DNA of 64,000 bases from Variovorax paradoxus B4 (GCF_000463015.1 NC_022247.1:992001-1056000), one strand, 5' to 3'. Shown: positions 9,311 to 18,599, counted from the first letter of the stretch. Numbers and translations are program-made. Notes: generated from the sequence alone by a model not told the origin.

Positions 9311-9321
9311 GGGAGTTCTCC

Positions 9322-11457
9322 TTATTCGGATTGATTGAGGCTGGCGAAATCGGCACCGCGCTCGACCAGCTCCACCAGGAGCGGCGAGGGCTTCCAGAAG
9401 ATCGGGTCCTCCTTCGCGAACTCGCGGATGTCGGCCAGCACCTTCGGCAGGCCCACGGTGTCGGCGTACTTCATCGGGCCGCCGCGGTGCCGCGGAAAGC
9501 CGTAGCCATAGAGAAAGGTCACGTCCACGTCGAGCGGGCGCAGTGCGATGCGCTGGAGCACGACGTTGGCGCCCTCGTTGATCATCGCGGCCATGTAGCG
9601 GCGCACGATTTCTTCCTCGGTGAAGGTGCGCGGCGTGATGCCTGCGCGCTCGCGCTCGGCGTCGATGATGGCCAGCACCTCGGGGTCGGGCTGGCCGGTG
9701 CGCGCGCCTTCGGGGTACAGGTAGAAGCCGCGCTGCGTCTTCTGGCCGAACCAGCCGCGCTCGCAGATGCGGTCGGCCACCTGCACGTAGCGCGCCTGCG
9801 GGTCGCGCGTGGCGGCCTTGCGCTTGCGCGTGGCCCAGCCGATGTCGCCACCGGCCAGGTCGGACACCTGGAACGGCCCCATCGGATAGCCGAAGTTGCG
9901 CACGGCCTCGTCGATCTGGTACGGAGACGCGCCGTCTTCCATCATGTGGTCGGCGGCCTGGCGGTACACCGCGAGGATGCGGTTGCCGATGAAGCCGTCG
10001 CACACGCCCGCGCGCACCGGCACCTTCTTGAGCTTCTTCGCGAGCTCGAAGCCGGTCGCGACCACGTCGGCGCTGACCTTGTCGGGCACCACGATCTCGA
10101 GCAGCTTCATGATGTTGGCCGGCGAGAAGAAGTGCAGGCCCACCACGTCCTGCGGACGCGAGATGCTGGCGGCGATCTCGTCGATGTCGAGGTACGAGGT
10201 GTTGGTGGCGAGCACCGCGCCGCGCTTGCACACGCGGTCGAGCTCGGCGAACACGGCCTTCTTGACGCCCATGTCCTCGAACACGGCTTCGACCACGATG
10301 TCGACCTGTGCGAGCGCGTCATAAGACGTGGAACCCGAGAAGCGCGCCATCACCGCGGCCTTGGCTTCGGGCGTCATGCGGCCCTTCTTGATCAGGCCGT
10401 CGTACACCTTCTCGACGTGCTGGCGGCCGCGCGCGAGGCTGGGCTCGTCGCGCTCGATCATGGTCACGGGCAGGCCCGCGTCGAGCATCGCCACCGCGAT
10501 GCCCGCGCCCATGGTGCCGCCGCCGACGATGCCGGCCGATTCGAGCGCACGCGGCGCGGCGGACCGGGTCTCGGGCGCCTTCAGCACTTCGCGCTCGGCG
10601 AAGAAGGCGTGGATCAGGCCGGCGCGCTGCGGGCTGTCGATGCATTGCAGGAACAGCTTGCGCTCCAGCGCCATGCCTTCGTCGAAAGGCAGCGTGAGCG
10701 CGGCTTCGACGGCTTCGATGATCTTCATCGGCGAGAACAGGCCGCGGCTTTTCTTCGCGGTTTCGGTGCGCGCGGCTTCGAGGGCGGCGCGGCTGGCTTC
10801 CTTGTCGGCCAGGCCGCCAGCCTCGCGCGTGCGGCGCACCGGCGCCTTGGCGGCCACCAGTTCCTGCGCGTAGGCGAGGCCTTCGGCGCGCGCGTCGGCG
10901 TCGTTGCCGAGCCGGTCCACCAGGCCGAGCGACAGCGCTTCCTTCGCGCCCGCATGGCGGCCGCTGAGCATCAGTTCGAGCGCGGGCTGCACGCCGATCA
11001 GGCGCGGTGCGCGCTGCGTGCCGCCCGAACCGGGCAAGAGGCCGAGCTGCACTTCGGGCAGGCCGAGCCTGGCGGTGGGCGAGGCGAGGCGGTAGTGCGC
11101 CGACAGCGCCACTTCGAGCCCGCCGCCGAGCGCGGCGCCATGGATGGCGGCGACCACCGGCTTGCTGCAGTTCTCGATCTTCAGGCACACCTCGGGCAGC
11201 GACGGCGGCTGCGGCGTCTTGCCGAATTCGCGGATATCGGCTCCGGCGATGAAGTTGCGGCCCGCACCGACGATCAGCACCGCGGCAGCCGCGCTGTCGG
11301 CCTCGGCCGCGTCGATGGCGGCCACGAGGCCGCGGCGCACATCCACGCCCAGGGCATTGACGGGCGGGTTGTCGATGGTCACCACGAACACGTCGCCAAG
11401 ACGCTCGAAGGTGACGGGACCGGAAGACGTGGAAGGGCTGGAGGGTGTGGTGGCCAT
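9322..11457 (-). CDS. Bifunctional enoyl-CoA hydratase / 3-hydroxyacyl-CoA dehydrogenase
   Basis: 711 residues in FadB/FadJ/PimF architecture. The N-terminal crotonase domain (about 15-200) keeps both catalytic glutamates, E115 in G-G-G-L-E-V-A-L and E135 in L-P-E-V-Q-L-G. The dehydrogenase part begins at about 305 with the NAD motif G-G-G-T-M-G-A-G (312-319), and H442 in G-L-H-F-F-S-P-A is the catalytic His. A second dehydrogenase C-domain ends the protein. It hydrates trans-2-enoyl-CoA and oxidises the L-3-hydroxy product. It is the first gene of the minus-strand operon, directly divergent from a LysR gene. The ATG at 11457 has only a weak ribosome-binding sequence. Confidence 0.93.
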   Translation of the reverse strand: MATTPSSPSTSSGPVTFERLGDVFVVTIDNPPVNALGVDVRRGLVAAIDAAEADSAAAAVLIVGAGRNFIAGADIREFGKTPQPPSLPEVCLKIENCSKPVVAAIHGAALGGGLEVALSAHYRLASPTARLGLPEVQLGLLPGSGGTQRAPRLIGVQPALELMLSGRHAGAKEALSLGLVDRLGNDADARAEGLAYAQELVAAKAPVRRTREAGGLADKEASRAALEAARTETAKKSRGLFSPMKIIEAVEAALTLPFDEGMALERKLFLQCIDSPQRAGLIHAFFAEREVLKAPETRSAAPRALESAGIVGGGTMGAGIAVAMLDAGLPVTMIERDEPSLARGRQHVEKVYDGLIKKGRMTPEAKAAVMARFSGSTSYDALAQVDIVVEAVFEDMGVKKAVFAELDRVCKRGAVLATNTSYLDIDEIAASISRPQDVVGLHFFSPANIMKLLEIVVPDKVSADVVATGFELAKKLKKVPVRAGVCDGFIGNRILAVYRQAADHMMEDGASPYQIDEAVRNFGYPMGPFQVSDLAGGDIGWATRKRKAATRDPQARYVQVADRICERGWFGQKTQRGFYLYPEGARTGQPDPEVLAIIDAERERAGITPRTFTEEEIVRRYMAAMINEGANVVLQRIALRPLDVDVTFLYGYGFPRHRGGPMKYADTVGLPKVLADIREFAKEDPIFWKPSPLLVELVERGADFASLNQSE

Positions 11458-11567
11458 GTGCTTTGTCTCTTGCGTGGCGAGCCCTGCAAACGCGAGGGGC
11501 CCGAGGCTCTGGGGGGTGAACCCCGCATTCTTGGCCCGCGCCGGTGCTTTGACAATTGCATAGATCA

Positions 11568-11582
11568 TTGACAGACTGTCAA
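11568..11582. promoter_or_regulatory. Candidate LysR operator, palindrome TTGACAG-A-CTGTCAA
   Basis: A perfect 15-base inverted repeat in the 149-base gap between the divergent operon and the LysR gene. Its inner 13 bases fit the T-N11-A consensus of LysR-type operators. Two further TTTGACA or TTTTGACA motifs lie at about 11548-11554 and 11587-11593. TTGACA within the palindrome could also serve as a -35 element on either strand. Binding by the adjacent regulator is inferred. Confidence 0.65.
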
Positions 11583-11606
11583 AGAATTTTTGACACAATC
11601 GGGGGC

Positions 11607-12539
11607 ATGGACCTCCAATCGCTGACCCTGCTGGTGGAAATCCTTGACGCCGGCAACCTGAGCGCGGCGGCCCGCCGGCTCAAGATGAGCCGCGCCAACG
11701 TCAGCTACCACCTGAACCAGCTGGAGCGCTCGGTCGGCGCGCAGCTGGTGCGGCGTACCACCCGCCGCGCCGAACCGACCGAGATCGGCCTGCGCCTGTA
11801 CCAGCACGGCGTGGCCATCCAGAGCGAGCTTCTGGCCGCGAAGGAATCGGTCACCACGCTGGGCCAGGGGCTGCAGGGCCGCGTGCGCCTGAGCGTGCCC
11901 AGCGGCTACGGCCAGCTGGTGATGGCCGGCTGGCTGATCGACTTCAAGCGGCAATACCCCGGCATCGTGCTCGACGTGGTGTTCGAGAACCGCATCGAGG
12001 ACCTGTTGCGCGACGAGGTCGACATTGCCATTCGCGTGGTGCCCGAGCCGCCGCAGAACCTGGTGGCGCGCGAGATGGGGCCGGTGCGCTACGTGGCCTG
12101 CGCGTCAAGCGGCTATGCAGAGAAGCACCCGCTGCCGGTGCAGCTCGACGAACTGCAGGGCGCACCGGTGGTCACCGCCGCCGTCATCGGCCGGCAACTG
12201 CGCGTGTCGGCCTACCAGGGCCAGAATCTGGGAGAGGTGCGGCGCGAGGTGATCCTGGAGCCGACGCTGATCTCGGAGAACTTCCTGTTCCTGCGCCAGG
12301 CCATCCTCGCGGGCCTGGGCATCGGCCTCGTGCCCGACTACGTGGTGCAGGAGGACGTGCGCAAGGGCGACGTGGTGACCACGCTCGACGACTGGCGCCT
12401 CAGCATCTTCGGCACACAGATGTTCATGCTCTACATGCCCAACCGGCAGCACACGCGGGCGATCCGCACCTTCATCGATTTCATCCTGGAGCGGGTGCGG
12501 GCGCCCGGCGCGGAGCCGGAGGATCAGTCGCAGCGGTAG
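11607..12539 (+). CDS. LysR-family transcriptional regulator of the beta-oxidation operon
   Basis: 310 residues. An N-terminal winged helix-turn-helix (G-N-L-S-A-A-A-R-R-L-K-M-S-R-A-N-V-S-Y-H) is followed by a periplasmic-binding-like effector domain from about residue 90. The ATG at 11607 was chosen because it gives the family opening M-D-L-Q-S-L. Its divergent placement against the catabolic operon, with a palindrome between them, makes it the probable regulator, presumably responding to an acyl-CoA or free-acid intermediate. The gene ends by overlapping the small lipoprotein gene on the other strand by 16 bases. Confidence 0.93.
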   Translation: MDLQSLTLLVEILDAGNLSAAARRLKMSRANVSYHLNQLERSVGAQLVRRTTRRAEPTEIGLRLYQHGVAIQSELLAAKESVTTLGQGLQGRVRLSVPSGYGQLVMAGWLIDFKRQYPGIVLDVVFENRIEDLLRDEVDIAIRVVPEPPQNLVAREMGPVRYVACASSGYAEKHPLPVQLDELQGAPVVTAAVIGRQLRVSAYQGQNLGEVRREVILEPTLISENFLFLRQAILAGLGIGLVPDYVVQEDVRKGDVVTTLDDWRLSIFGTQMFMLYMPNRQHTRAIRTFIDFILERVRAPGAEPEDQSQR

Positions 12540-12754
12540 CTGACTTCGCCGGCCGGCGCGCCGGCTGCCGCCTTCGGGTCGAGAAAGCGCATCGGCGCAC
12601 CGAAGTTGCGGCAGTAGGCTTCGGCCTCCTGCACGGTGGGCGACTTGAATACACCGTCGCCGAGCCAGCTGACGCGCGGTGCGGGGCCCGATGCGCATGC
12701 TGCGACAAGAAGAGCGGCCGGAACGAGGAGGCAGAGGGTGAGGGGGCGTCGCAT
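12524..12754 (-). CDS. Small conserved lipoprotein
   Basis: 76 residues. The signal peptide is typical of lipoproteins: M-R-R-P-L-T-L, a hydrophobic core and the lipobox L-V-A-A-C with the lipidated Cys at position 20. The mature part is short, with two further cysteines in A-E-A-Y-C-R-N-F and the C-terminal S-Y-R-C-D that could form a disulfide. It is probably anchored in the outer membrane facing the periplasm. The stop codon lies inside the end of the LysR gene. No function is recognised. Confidence 0.75.
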   Translation of the reverse strand: MRRPLTLCLLVPAALLVAACASGPAPRVSWLGDGVFKSPTVQEAEAYCRNFGAPMRFLDPKAAAGAPAGEVSYRCD

Positions 12755-12889
12755 CGGGAAGCGCAGGCTGCGCAGGTGAGAGAGAAAAAGAGGGAGCCCG
12801 CGACTGTAGCGCCTGAGCCTGTTCTCGCGAACCGCACGTGGGCCGGGTGACCATCGGCCATCGGCATGTTTTCTGCTGTACTTCGCCGC

Positions 12890-13408
12890 ATGAACGATGC
12901 TGCTCCCCCCGCCCCGGTTCCGCTCGCGGTGCAACCGCTGACGCCAGAGGCTTTCGCGCCCTACGGAACGGTACTGGCCGCGCCCGCCGGCACGGGCCGT
13001 CCGATCAATGGCGGCAATGCCGAACGCTTCGATCTCGTCGGCGACCTGCAGCTCGGCGCGCAGGGCGGCCGGCCGATGCTCGCGCTGTTCCGCGCGCAGG
13101 CGCGGCGTTTTCCGCATGAGGTCGCGGAGATGGAGCGCCACGCGCTCGGCAGCCAGACTTTCGTGCCTTTGGGAGAAAGGCGCTTCGTCATCGTCGTGGC
13201 GCCGGCCGGCGAGGCGCCCGCGGCCGGCGCGCTCGCTGCGTTCGTCACCGACGGGCTGCAGGGCGTGACGCTCGCGCCCGGCACCTGGCACCACGCGCTG
13301 CTCGCGGTGGATCCGGGCGACTTCGTGGTGGTGGAGCGCGGCGGCGACGCAGTCGATTGCGATACCTGCGCGCTGGAAGCGCCCATGATCGTCAACTGGC
13401 GCGGCTAG
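12890..13408 (+). CDS. allA: Ureidoglycolate lyase
   Basis: 172 residues of the AllA family, which converts ureidoglycolate to glyoxylate and urea in purine (allantoin) catabolism. The family pattern is visible: L-T-P-E-A-F-A-P-Y-G near the start, F-R-A-Q-A-R-R-F-P, H-A-L-G-S-Q-T-F-V-P-L, and the C-terminal L-A-P-G-T-W-H-H-A-L-L with its metal-site-like histidines. ATG 12890 is preferred; ATG 12866 in frame would add eight residues. No other ureide-degradation gene is nearby, so it appears orphaned from its pathway. Its last four bases overlap the TfoX-like gene on the opposite strand. Confidence 0.88.
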   Translation: MNDAAPPAPVPLAVQPLTPEAFAPYGTVLAAPAGTGRPINGGNAERFDLVGDLQLGAQGGRPMLALFRAQARRFPHEVAEMERHALGSQTFVPLGERRFVIVVAPAGEAPAAGALAAFVTDGLQGVTLAPGTWHHALLAVDPGDFVVVERGGDAVDCDTCALEAPMIVNWRG

Positions 13409-13764
13409 GCGCGCTTGCCGGCCGGCTTCTTCTTCAGGCTTTGCGCGACCAGAACGGATTCCCTTGCCAAGGCCGCCAACGCCTCATGGTCTTCGATGAT
13501 ATCGATGGGAACTTCGAAGTACTTCCTGACCTGGACGCGCCGCGCCTTCGTGTCGTAGGCAAAGCACTTGCTGCCCAGCTCCTCGTACTTGGGCCGCGTG
13601 TTCTTGTCCACGACGAAGTACACGGTGCTGCCCATGATCATCGCGAACTGCGTGGCATCGGCCGACAGCCCCGTGCCACCGAAGAAGCGGGTCCTGGCGA
13701 TGCGCGGGATTGCGGAGAGCCGGTCCACGATGAAATCGACGAACTGCGACGAGGCTTCCGACAT
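13405..13764 (-). CDS. TfoX/Sxy N-terminal domain protein
   Basis: 119 residues consisting of one TfoX-N domain: R-F-F-G-G-T-G-L-S, then F-A-M-I-M-G-S-T-V-Y-F and V-D-K-N-T-R-P-K-Y. The domain is named after the competence regulator TfoX/Sxy, but the second (C-terminal) TfoX domain is absent, so this is a stand-alone N-domain protein of unknown role. The C-terminal tail is Lys-rich (S-L-K-K-K-P-A-G-K-R-A). It is convergent with allA and overlaps it by four bases. Confidence 0.8.
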   Translation of the reverse strand: MSEASSQFVDFIVDRLSAIPRIARTRFFGGTGLSADATQFAMIMGSTVYFVVDKNTRPKYEELGSKCFAYDTKARRVQVRKYFEVPIDIIEDHEALAALARESVLVAQSLKKKPAGKRA

Positions 13765-13883
13765 GATGTGCTGGCGTCAGGCGCCGGATGGAAAGAACGC
13801 AGTGTCGCCGACTCCAGCGAAGCCGCGCCGCGTCCGTGACGATCGCCCGCTGCAGCGATTGAGCCGGGCACCGGCCCGGCGGC

Positions 13884-14996
13884 TCACGCCCAGACCGCGT
13901 CGACCGGGCGGCGCAGCGAGCGGGGCGTTTCCGGCCCCCGGCCGAAGCGCACGACCAGATCGGGCCTTCCGCTCGCAATGCCCAGTGACTCGGCGAACCG
14001 CGGCCTGAGGCGCGAGACCTCCACCGGCTGGTTCAGGTGCGCGGTCCGGACGCCGAGCGCGGTGGCCTGCAGCGCGAAGCGCTCGAAGGCACGGCCCGCC
14101 TCGAGCCAATGGCGCTTGTCGTCCGCCTCCGAAACGAAGACCGCGATGCCCGCCGAACTCCGGATGTGCCGCGCGTACTTGTCGTTCTCGGCCTTCTCCG
14201 TGAAGAAGAGGTCGAACGCCCGCGGGCCCAGCCAGCCGGGCATCGCGGGGTTGCCGGATGATTTCGCGAACAGGCCGTCTCCGGTGTCCACCGCTTGCGC
14301 GCCGTTGAAGCGGATCCACGCCTTCAGTTCCCGCACGAAGGCCGGGTCGCGCATCTGGGCGGTGTTGCACTGGACCACGTAGTCGAGCACGCTCTCCAGC
14401 GCCTGCTGGCCGGTGAGCAGCAGAACCCGCACGCCGTTGCCGGTGCCTGCGATCTCGAGGGTCTTCAGTTCCTCGTTCGAAAGCGGCCGGCCGTCGAACT
14501 CGGCGCGGGTCGATTGCCGGCGCGTGATCGCCTGGAACAGCGCGGAGTCGACGGGCTTCGCGGGCTCGAGCGCGATGTCCAGCGCCTCCTGCGGGCCGTC
14601 CCGGAACGAGGCATCGCCGCGAAAGCCCATCGCCGCCGCGGCCTGCACGAGGTTCTCGGCGGCGCAGCCGAGGCTGACGAACAGATGGTGGTCGTCGGGA
14701 TCGACGACCGGACAGCGCCGGCCGAAGTCGGGCCGGATCGAGATGGATTTCTCGTCGCCGCCGAACTTCCAGCACTGCGTGTTGTGGCTCGATGGCGCCA
14801 GGGTCGCATGGCGCACCAGTTCCTGCACCAGGCCCGAGGGGCCGGGCGTACCGTCGGGGGCACGGCGCCAGAGCGCCTGCACGGCCTGTTCGTAGGCCTG
14901 GTTGTCCCTGCGCAAGGCATGGAACGAAAGCACGCCGCCCGCGCCTGCGGCTGCGGCTGCGATCGTGGCAGCGGTGATGAGTCGCCTTCTGTTCAT
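13884..14996 (-). CDS. Acg-family nitroreductase-like flavoprotein
   Basis: 370 residues. The N-terminus M-N-R-R-R-L-I-T-A followed by an Ala/Gly-rich hydrophobic stretch looks like a twin-arginine signal or anchor. The body matches the Acg-type nitroreductase fold: H-A-T-L-A-P-S-S-H-N-T-Q-C-W near residue 65, D-D-H-H-L-F-V-S-L-G-C-A-A-E-N and R-R-Q-S-T-R-A-E-F-D. Members bind FMN or sequester it; enzymatic activity has often not been demonstrated. The start was placed after the upstream amidase stop (19 bases), implying co-transcription. An oxidative step in the amidase/ABC pathway is possible but unproven. Confidence 0.82.
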   Translation of the reverse strand: MNRRRLITAATIAAAAAGAGGVLSFHALRRDNQAYEQAVQALWRRAPDGTPGPSGLVQELVRHATLAPSSHNTQCWKFGGDEKSISIRPDFGRRCPVVDPDDHHLFVSLGCAAENLVQAAAAMGFRGDASFRDGPQEALDIALEPAKPVDSALFQAITRRQSTRAEFDGRPLSNEELKTLEIAGTGNGVRVLLLTGQQALESVLDYVVQCNTAQMRDPAFVRELKAWIRFNGAQAVDTGDGLFAKSSGNPAMPGWLGPRAFDLFFTEKAENDKYARHIRSSAGIAVFVSEADDKRHWLEAGRAFERFALQATALGVRTAHLNQPVEVSRLRPRFAESLGIASGRPDLVVRFGRGPETPRSLRRPVDAVWA

Positions 14997-15015
14997 CACC
15001 GGATTGGAACCGGCC

Positions 15016-16194
15016 TCAGATGGCGATAGCTTGCGCCAGCGCAATCAATGAACGATCAGAACCCGCCGGCCCGAGCAGCGAGATGCCGAGCGGCGCCTCC
15101 TCGCGCTGCGCGAGCGGCATCGACAGTTGCGGAAAGCCGCTGAGGCCCGCGATGCACAGCATCTGGATCGCGCGGTTGCGGTAGTCCTCCAGGCCGGCTT
15201 CGCCCTCGCTGCGCAGCGGCGCGATGTCGGGCATGGTCGGCATCAGCAGCACGCCGTCGCTGCCGAGCAGTTCGGCAAGGTGGCTGCGGAAGGCGGTGCG
15301 GAAGGCGCGGCCGGCAACGATCTGCGCATCGGTCACGTCGCGCGACCAGGCAAAGCGCTCGGCCACGCCCGGGCCCAGCGGCGGCGCGTAGCGCTCGATC
15401 AGCGGACCGTCGGTGAGCCAGGCCTCGTGTGCCTGCACGTAGCGGAAGTTCCAGTACATCGCATCGAACGAGTCGAGCGCCACGTCGATGCCCTGCGCAT
15501 CGCCGAGCACGCCCTGCACACGCGCCGTGGCATCCGCCAGCGCGGCGGCCGCGGCCGGCACGGCCAGCGACCACACGTCCTCGGGACGCAGCAGCCGCAC
15601 GCGTGCGGGCAGCGCGGCCGTGTCGGCGCCCAGCAGCACGTCGGCGACGCGCGCGAAGGTTCCGATGTCGCGTGCGAACCAGCCGCAGGTGTCGAGGCTG
15701 GGCGCGAGGTCCAGCGCGCCTTCGAGGCTCACGCGGCCGTGCGTGGGGCGCAGGCCGTACAGGCCGCAGTGGTTGGCCGGCGCGCGCACCGAGCCGCCGG
15801 TGTCGGTGCCGAGCGCGAAGTCGCACAGGCCCGATGACACGGCCGAGGCCGATCCGGACGACGATCCGCCGGTGATGCGGTCCTTCGCGGCGCCGTTGAT
15901 CGGCGCGCCGAAGTGCGCGTTGTTGCCGTTCATCGAGAACGCGAGTTCGTCGGTCACGGTCTTGCCCACGAAGCGCGCGCCTGCATCGAGCAGCTTCTGC
16001 ACGGTGGGCGCGGTGCGGGTCTTGATGCCCGACATCGCGAGCACGATCGGGCTGCCGCCGCCGGTGGGATAGCCGGCCACGTCGAACAGGTCTTTCGCTG
16101 CAAAGCTCAGGTCGGCCAGCGGACCGGTGGGCGCATGCGGCACCGGCGCGTCGGGATAGGGAACGAAGGCGTGGGCGGGGTCGTGCAGGGGCAT
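15016..16194 (-). CDS. Amidase-signature family hydrolase
   Basis: 392 residues with an intact Ser-cisSer-Lys triad: K34 in F-A-A-K-D-L-F, cis-Ser S111 in G-G-S-S-S-G-S and nucleophile S135 in G-T-D-T-G-G-S-V-R-A-P. It hydrolyses a carboxamide to acid plus ammonia or amine. At under 400 residues it is short for the family and resembles the AtzF/AMI1-like group more than GatA. It lies 30 bases downstream of the second ABC ATPase gene, so its substrate is likely what the importer brings in. There is no signal peptide, so hydrolysis is cytoplasmic. Confidence 0.9.
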   Translation of the reverse strand: MPLHDPAHAFVPYPDAPVPHAPTGPLADLSFAAKDLFDVAGYPTGGGSPIVLAMSGIKTRTAPTVQKLLDAGARFVGKTVTDELAFSMNGNNAHFGAPINGAAKDRITGGSSSGSASAVSSGLCDFALGTDTGGSVRAPANHCGLYGLRPTHGRVSLEGALDLAPSLDTCGWFARDIGTFARVADVLLGADTAALPARVRLLRPEDVWSLAVPAAAAALADATARVQGVLGDAQGIDVALDSFDAMYWNFRYVQAHEAWLTDGPLIERYAPPLGPGVAERFAWSRDVTDAQIVAGRAFRTAFRSHLAELLGSDGVLLMPTMPDIAPLRSEGEAGLEDYRNRAIQMLCIAGLSGFPQLSMPLAQREEAPLGISLLGPAGSDRSLIALAQAIAI

Positions 16195-16224
16195 GGCGTC
16201 TTGTCGTGTGTGTACAGGTGCGGG

Positions 16225-17259
16225 TCAGGCGATCAGCGTGGGTGCGATGGCGGCGGCAGCATCGGTATGGATGCAGCGCGCGCGGTGGTTCGGCGCGAGC
16301 TCGACCACCGGCGGCTGCGCGGCGCGGCAGGCATCGGTGGCGAGCGCGCAGCGTTCGGCAAAGGCACAGCCGGGCGGCAGCGCCGAGAGATCGGGAGGCG
16401 CGCCGCCGATGGTCTCGAGCCGTGCGCCGCGCGCCAGCGCGCCGTGTGCACGGCTCTTGAGCAGCGCAATGGTGTAGGGGTGGCGCGGCGAGCGGATCAG
16501 CTCGCGCGCCGTGCCTTCCTCGACGATGCGGCCCGCATACATCACGGCGATGCGGTCGGCCACCTCGACCGCGGCGCCGATGTCGTGCGTGACGAAGATC
16601 ACCGACAGGCCCAGGTCGCGCTGCAGTTCGCGCAGCAGCAGCAGGATCTGGATCTGCACCGTGGCGTCGAGCGCGGTGGTCGGCTCGTCGGCCAGCAGCA
16701 GCTGAGGCCGGCAGGCCAGCGCCAGCGCGATCATCGCGCGCTGCCGCATGCCGCCCGACATCTCGTGCGGGTAGGCCGCCAGGCGCCGCTCGGGACTCGG
16801 GATGCGCACGCGCTCGAACAGCGCGAGCGCACGCTGCTGCGCCTCGGCTGCCGTGACCTTTCTGTCATGCCGGCGGATCGACTCGACGATCTGCGCGCCG
16901 ACCGAATACACCGGATCGAGCGCGAGCAGAGGCTCCTGGAAGATCATCGAGGCGACCTTGCCGCGGAAGTCGTCGAGCTCGCGCGCGGGCATCGCGAGCA
17001 CGTCGCGCCCGGCCACCTGCACCTGCCCGCCGATGCGCGTGCGGCGCTCGGGATGCAGGCGCAGCAGCGTGCGCATGGTCACGCTCTTGCCGGAGCCCGA
17101 TTCGCCGATCAGCGCCACCACCTCGCCGCGCTGCACGTCCAGGCTCACGCCGCTGACCGCGTGCACGGGCTTGCGGCCGCCGCTGAAGGTGACGCTGAGG
17201 TCGCGCAGGCGGACCATCGGCTCGGAGGGAGAAGAAGTCGGGTTGTTCATCGTCGTCAT
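16225..17259 (-). CDS. Peptide/opine-type ABC transporter ATP-binding protein (DppD-like)
   Basis: 344 residues. Walker A G-E-S-G-S-G-K-S, the ABC signature M-S-G-G-M-R-Q-R and Walker B L-L-L-A-D-E-P-T-T-A-L-D are complete. The C-terminal extension with C-A-F-A-E-R-C and two later cysteines is the oligopeptide-transporter-type domain. The start is 4 bases after the stop of the other ATPase gene. The pair forms the heterodimeric nucleotide-binding component for the two permeases upstream. Confidence 0.94.
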   Translation of the reverse strand: MTTMNNPTSSPSEPMVRLRDLSVTFSGGRKPVHAVSGVSLDVQRGEVVALIGESGSGKSVTMRTLLRLHPERRTRIGGQVQVAGRDVLAMPARELDDFRGKVASMIFQEPLLALDPVYSVGAQIVESIRRHDRKVTAAEAQQRALALFERVRIPSPERRLAAYPHEMSGGMRQRAMIALALACRPQLLLADEPTTALDATVQIQILLLLRELQRDLGLSVIFVTHDIGAAVEVADRIAVMYAGRIVEEGTARELIRSPRHPYTIALLKSRAHGALARGARLETIGGAPPDLSALPPGCAFAERCALATDACRAAQPPVVELAPNHRARCIHTDAAAAIAPTLIA

Positions 17260-17263
17260 GCGT

Positions 17264-18301
17264 TCACGCCGTCCTGGCCAGCGGCACGGCCATCGGGTGT
17301 CCGCTGCCGGCCTCGTGGACCAGGCAGCTCGCCGCATGCCGCGCGCCGGTGGCAATGGGCTCGGGCACCACCTGGCTGCACACCGGTGCGGCCAGCGCGC
17401 AGCGCGGATGGAAGCGGCAGCCCGTGGGCGGATTGATCGGGTTCGGCGGGTCGCCGGCCAGCGCCGCTTCCTCGGTGCGGTGGTCGGGGTCCATCGAGGG
17501 CATCGACGAGAGCAGCGCGCGGGTGTAGGGATGCGCCGGCGCGTCGTAGAGCGCGTCGGCGGGCCCGATCTCGGCCACCTGGCCCAGGTACATGACCATC
17601 ACGCGGTCGCTCACGTAGCGCACCACGTTGAGGTCGTGGCTGATGAAGAGATAGGTCAGGCCGAACTCGGCCTTGAGGTCGAGCAGCAGGTTGATGACCT
17701 GCGCTTCCACCGACTTGTCGAGCGCCGACACGGCCTCGTCGAGAATCACCATGCGCGGCTGCAGCGCGAGCGCGCGCGCGATGTTGACGCGCTGGCGCTG
17801 GCCGCCCGACAGCTCGTGCGGATAGCGTTCGGCAAAGCGCTGCGGCTCGAGCCCGACGCGCGCGAGCAGGTCGCGCGCACGCGCCACGGCCTCGCGCCGG
17901 CCGACGCCGTGCACCTGCGGGCCGAAGGCGACCGAGTCCTCGATCGTGAGGCGCGGGTTGAGCGAGGCGTAGCTGTCCTGGAACACCATCTGCACCTGGC
18001 GCCGAAACTCCTTGAGCGGCAGCTCGCGCCCGCCGACCTCGCGGCCGTCGAACACCACTTCGCCCCGCGTTGGTGCAATCAGCTGCATCAGCAGCCGCGC
18101 GGTGGTCGACTTGCCGCAGCCCGATTCGCCGACGACGCCGAGCGTCTCGCCCTTGAGCACTTCGAAATCGACGCCGTCGACCGCGCGCACCATGCCGCCG
18201 CCGCGGCCCAGAGGGTCCTTCTTGAGCGGGAAGTGCTTGACCAGCCCGGTGATGGTGAGCAGCGGTTGTGCGGGGCCGCCGATGTCTTTCAGTGCGTCCA
18301 T
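17264..18301 (-). CDS. Peptide/opine-type ABC transporter ATP-binding protein (DppF-like)
   Basis: 345 residues with Walker A G-E-S-G-C-G-K-S, signature L-S-G-G-Q-R-Q-R and Walker [13 protein letters not shown]. The C-terminal part has the family's cysteine-containing motif C-R-F-H-P-R-C. The ATG at 18301 has an AGAGGAG ribosome-binding sequence nine bases upstream. It is separated from the permease genes by a 331-base region dominated by a long inverted repeat, which is unusual inside an importer operon and may reduce or decouple its expression. Confidence 0.94.
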   Translation of the reverse strand: MDALKDIGGPAQPLLTITGLVKHFPLKKDPLGRGGGMVRAVDGVDFEVLKGETLGVVGESGCGKSTTARLLMQLIAPTRGEVVFDGREVGGRELPLKEFRRQVQMVFQDSYASLNPRLTIEDSVAFGPQVHGVGRREAVARARDLLARVGLEPQRFAERYPHELSGGQRQRVNIARALALQPRMVILDEAVSALDKSVEAQVINLLLDLKAEFGLTYLFISHDLNVVRYVSDRVMVMYLGQVAEIGPADALYDAPAHPYTRALLSSMPSMDPDHRTEEAALAGDPPNPINPPTGCRFHPRCALAAPVCSQVVPEPIATGARHAASCLVHEAGSGHPMAVPLARTA

Positions 18302-18345
18302 GCTGTCATGCTCCTCTGTGGCTTTTGTTCTGGGCGCTGTTGTTT

Positions 18346-18599
18346 CAGGGCGCGTGCACAGGCCACCGGGTACGCCCCTCCGCGAATGTCCCCCGGCCTG
18401 CGGCCTCCTCCTTGATTTCGCTGCGGGGAGCACCCGATGCCCTGTGCACAGGGGCACGCTCTGGGTGCACCGCTGATCAACGACCGCTGCGCATAACGCT
18501 CCCGTCGATGGGGTGCCTTGCGCAGCGAAATCAAGGGGGAGGCCGCAGGTCGGAGGACATTCGCTTCGCCGCGTACCCCGTCGGCGGGAGCGCGCCCTG
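18346..18599. repeat. Long imperfect inverted repeat splitting the ABC importer operon
   Basis: Two arms of about 90 bases (18346-18435 and 18511-18599) are mutually inverted with scattered mismatches. Shared core words include TTGATTTCGCTGCG, GGTACGC, GAATGTC and CAGGGCGCG. The 75-base centre contains a perfect 12-base palindrome, CCTGTGCACAGG. The whole 18302-18632 gap holds no convincing gene. The structure could be a dispersed extragenic element, a MITE-like insertion or an mRNA hairpin between the permease and ATPase genes. Confidence 0.82.

Noticed and set aside
13405..13764. TfoX-N protein as the competence regulator TfoX
   Set aside because: The second domain of TfoX is missing and there are no competence genes nearby, so only the domain name is supported.
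18346..18599. Inverted repeat as a transcription terminator of the permease genes
   Set aside because: The arms are much too long and imperfect, and no T-run follows on the minus strand; it fits a repeat element better.
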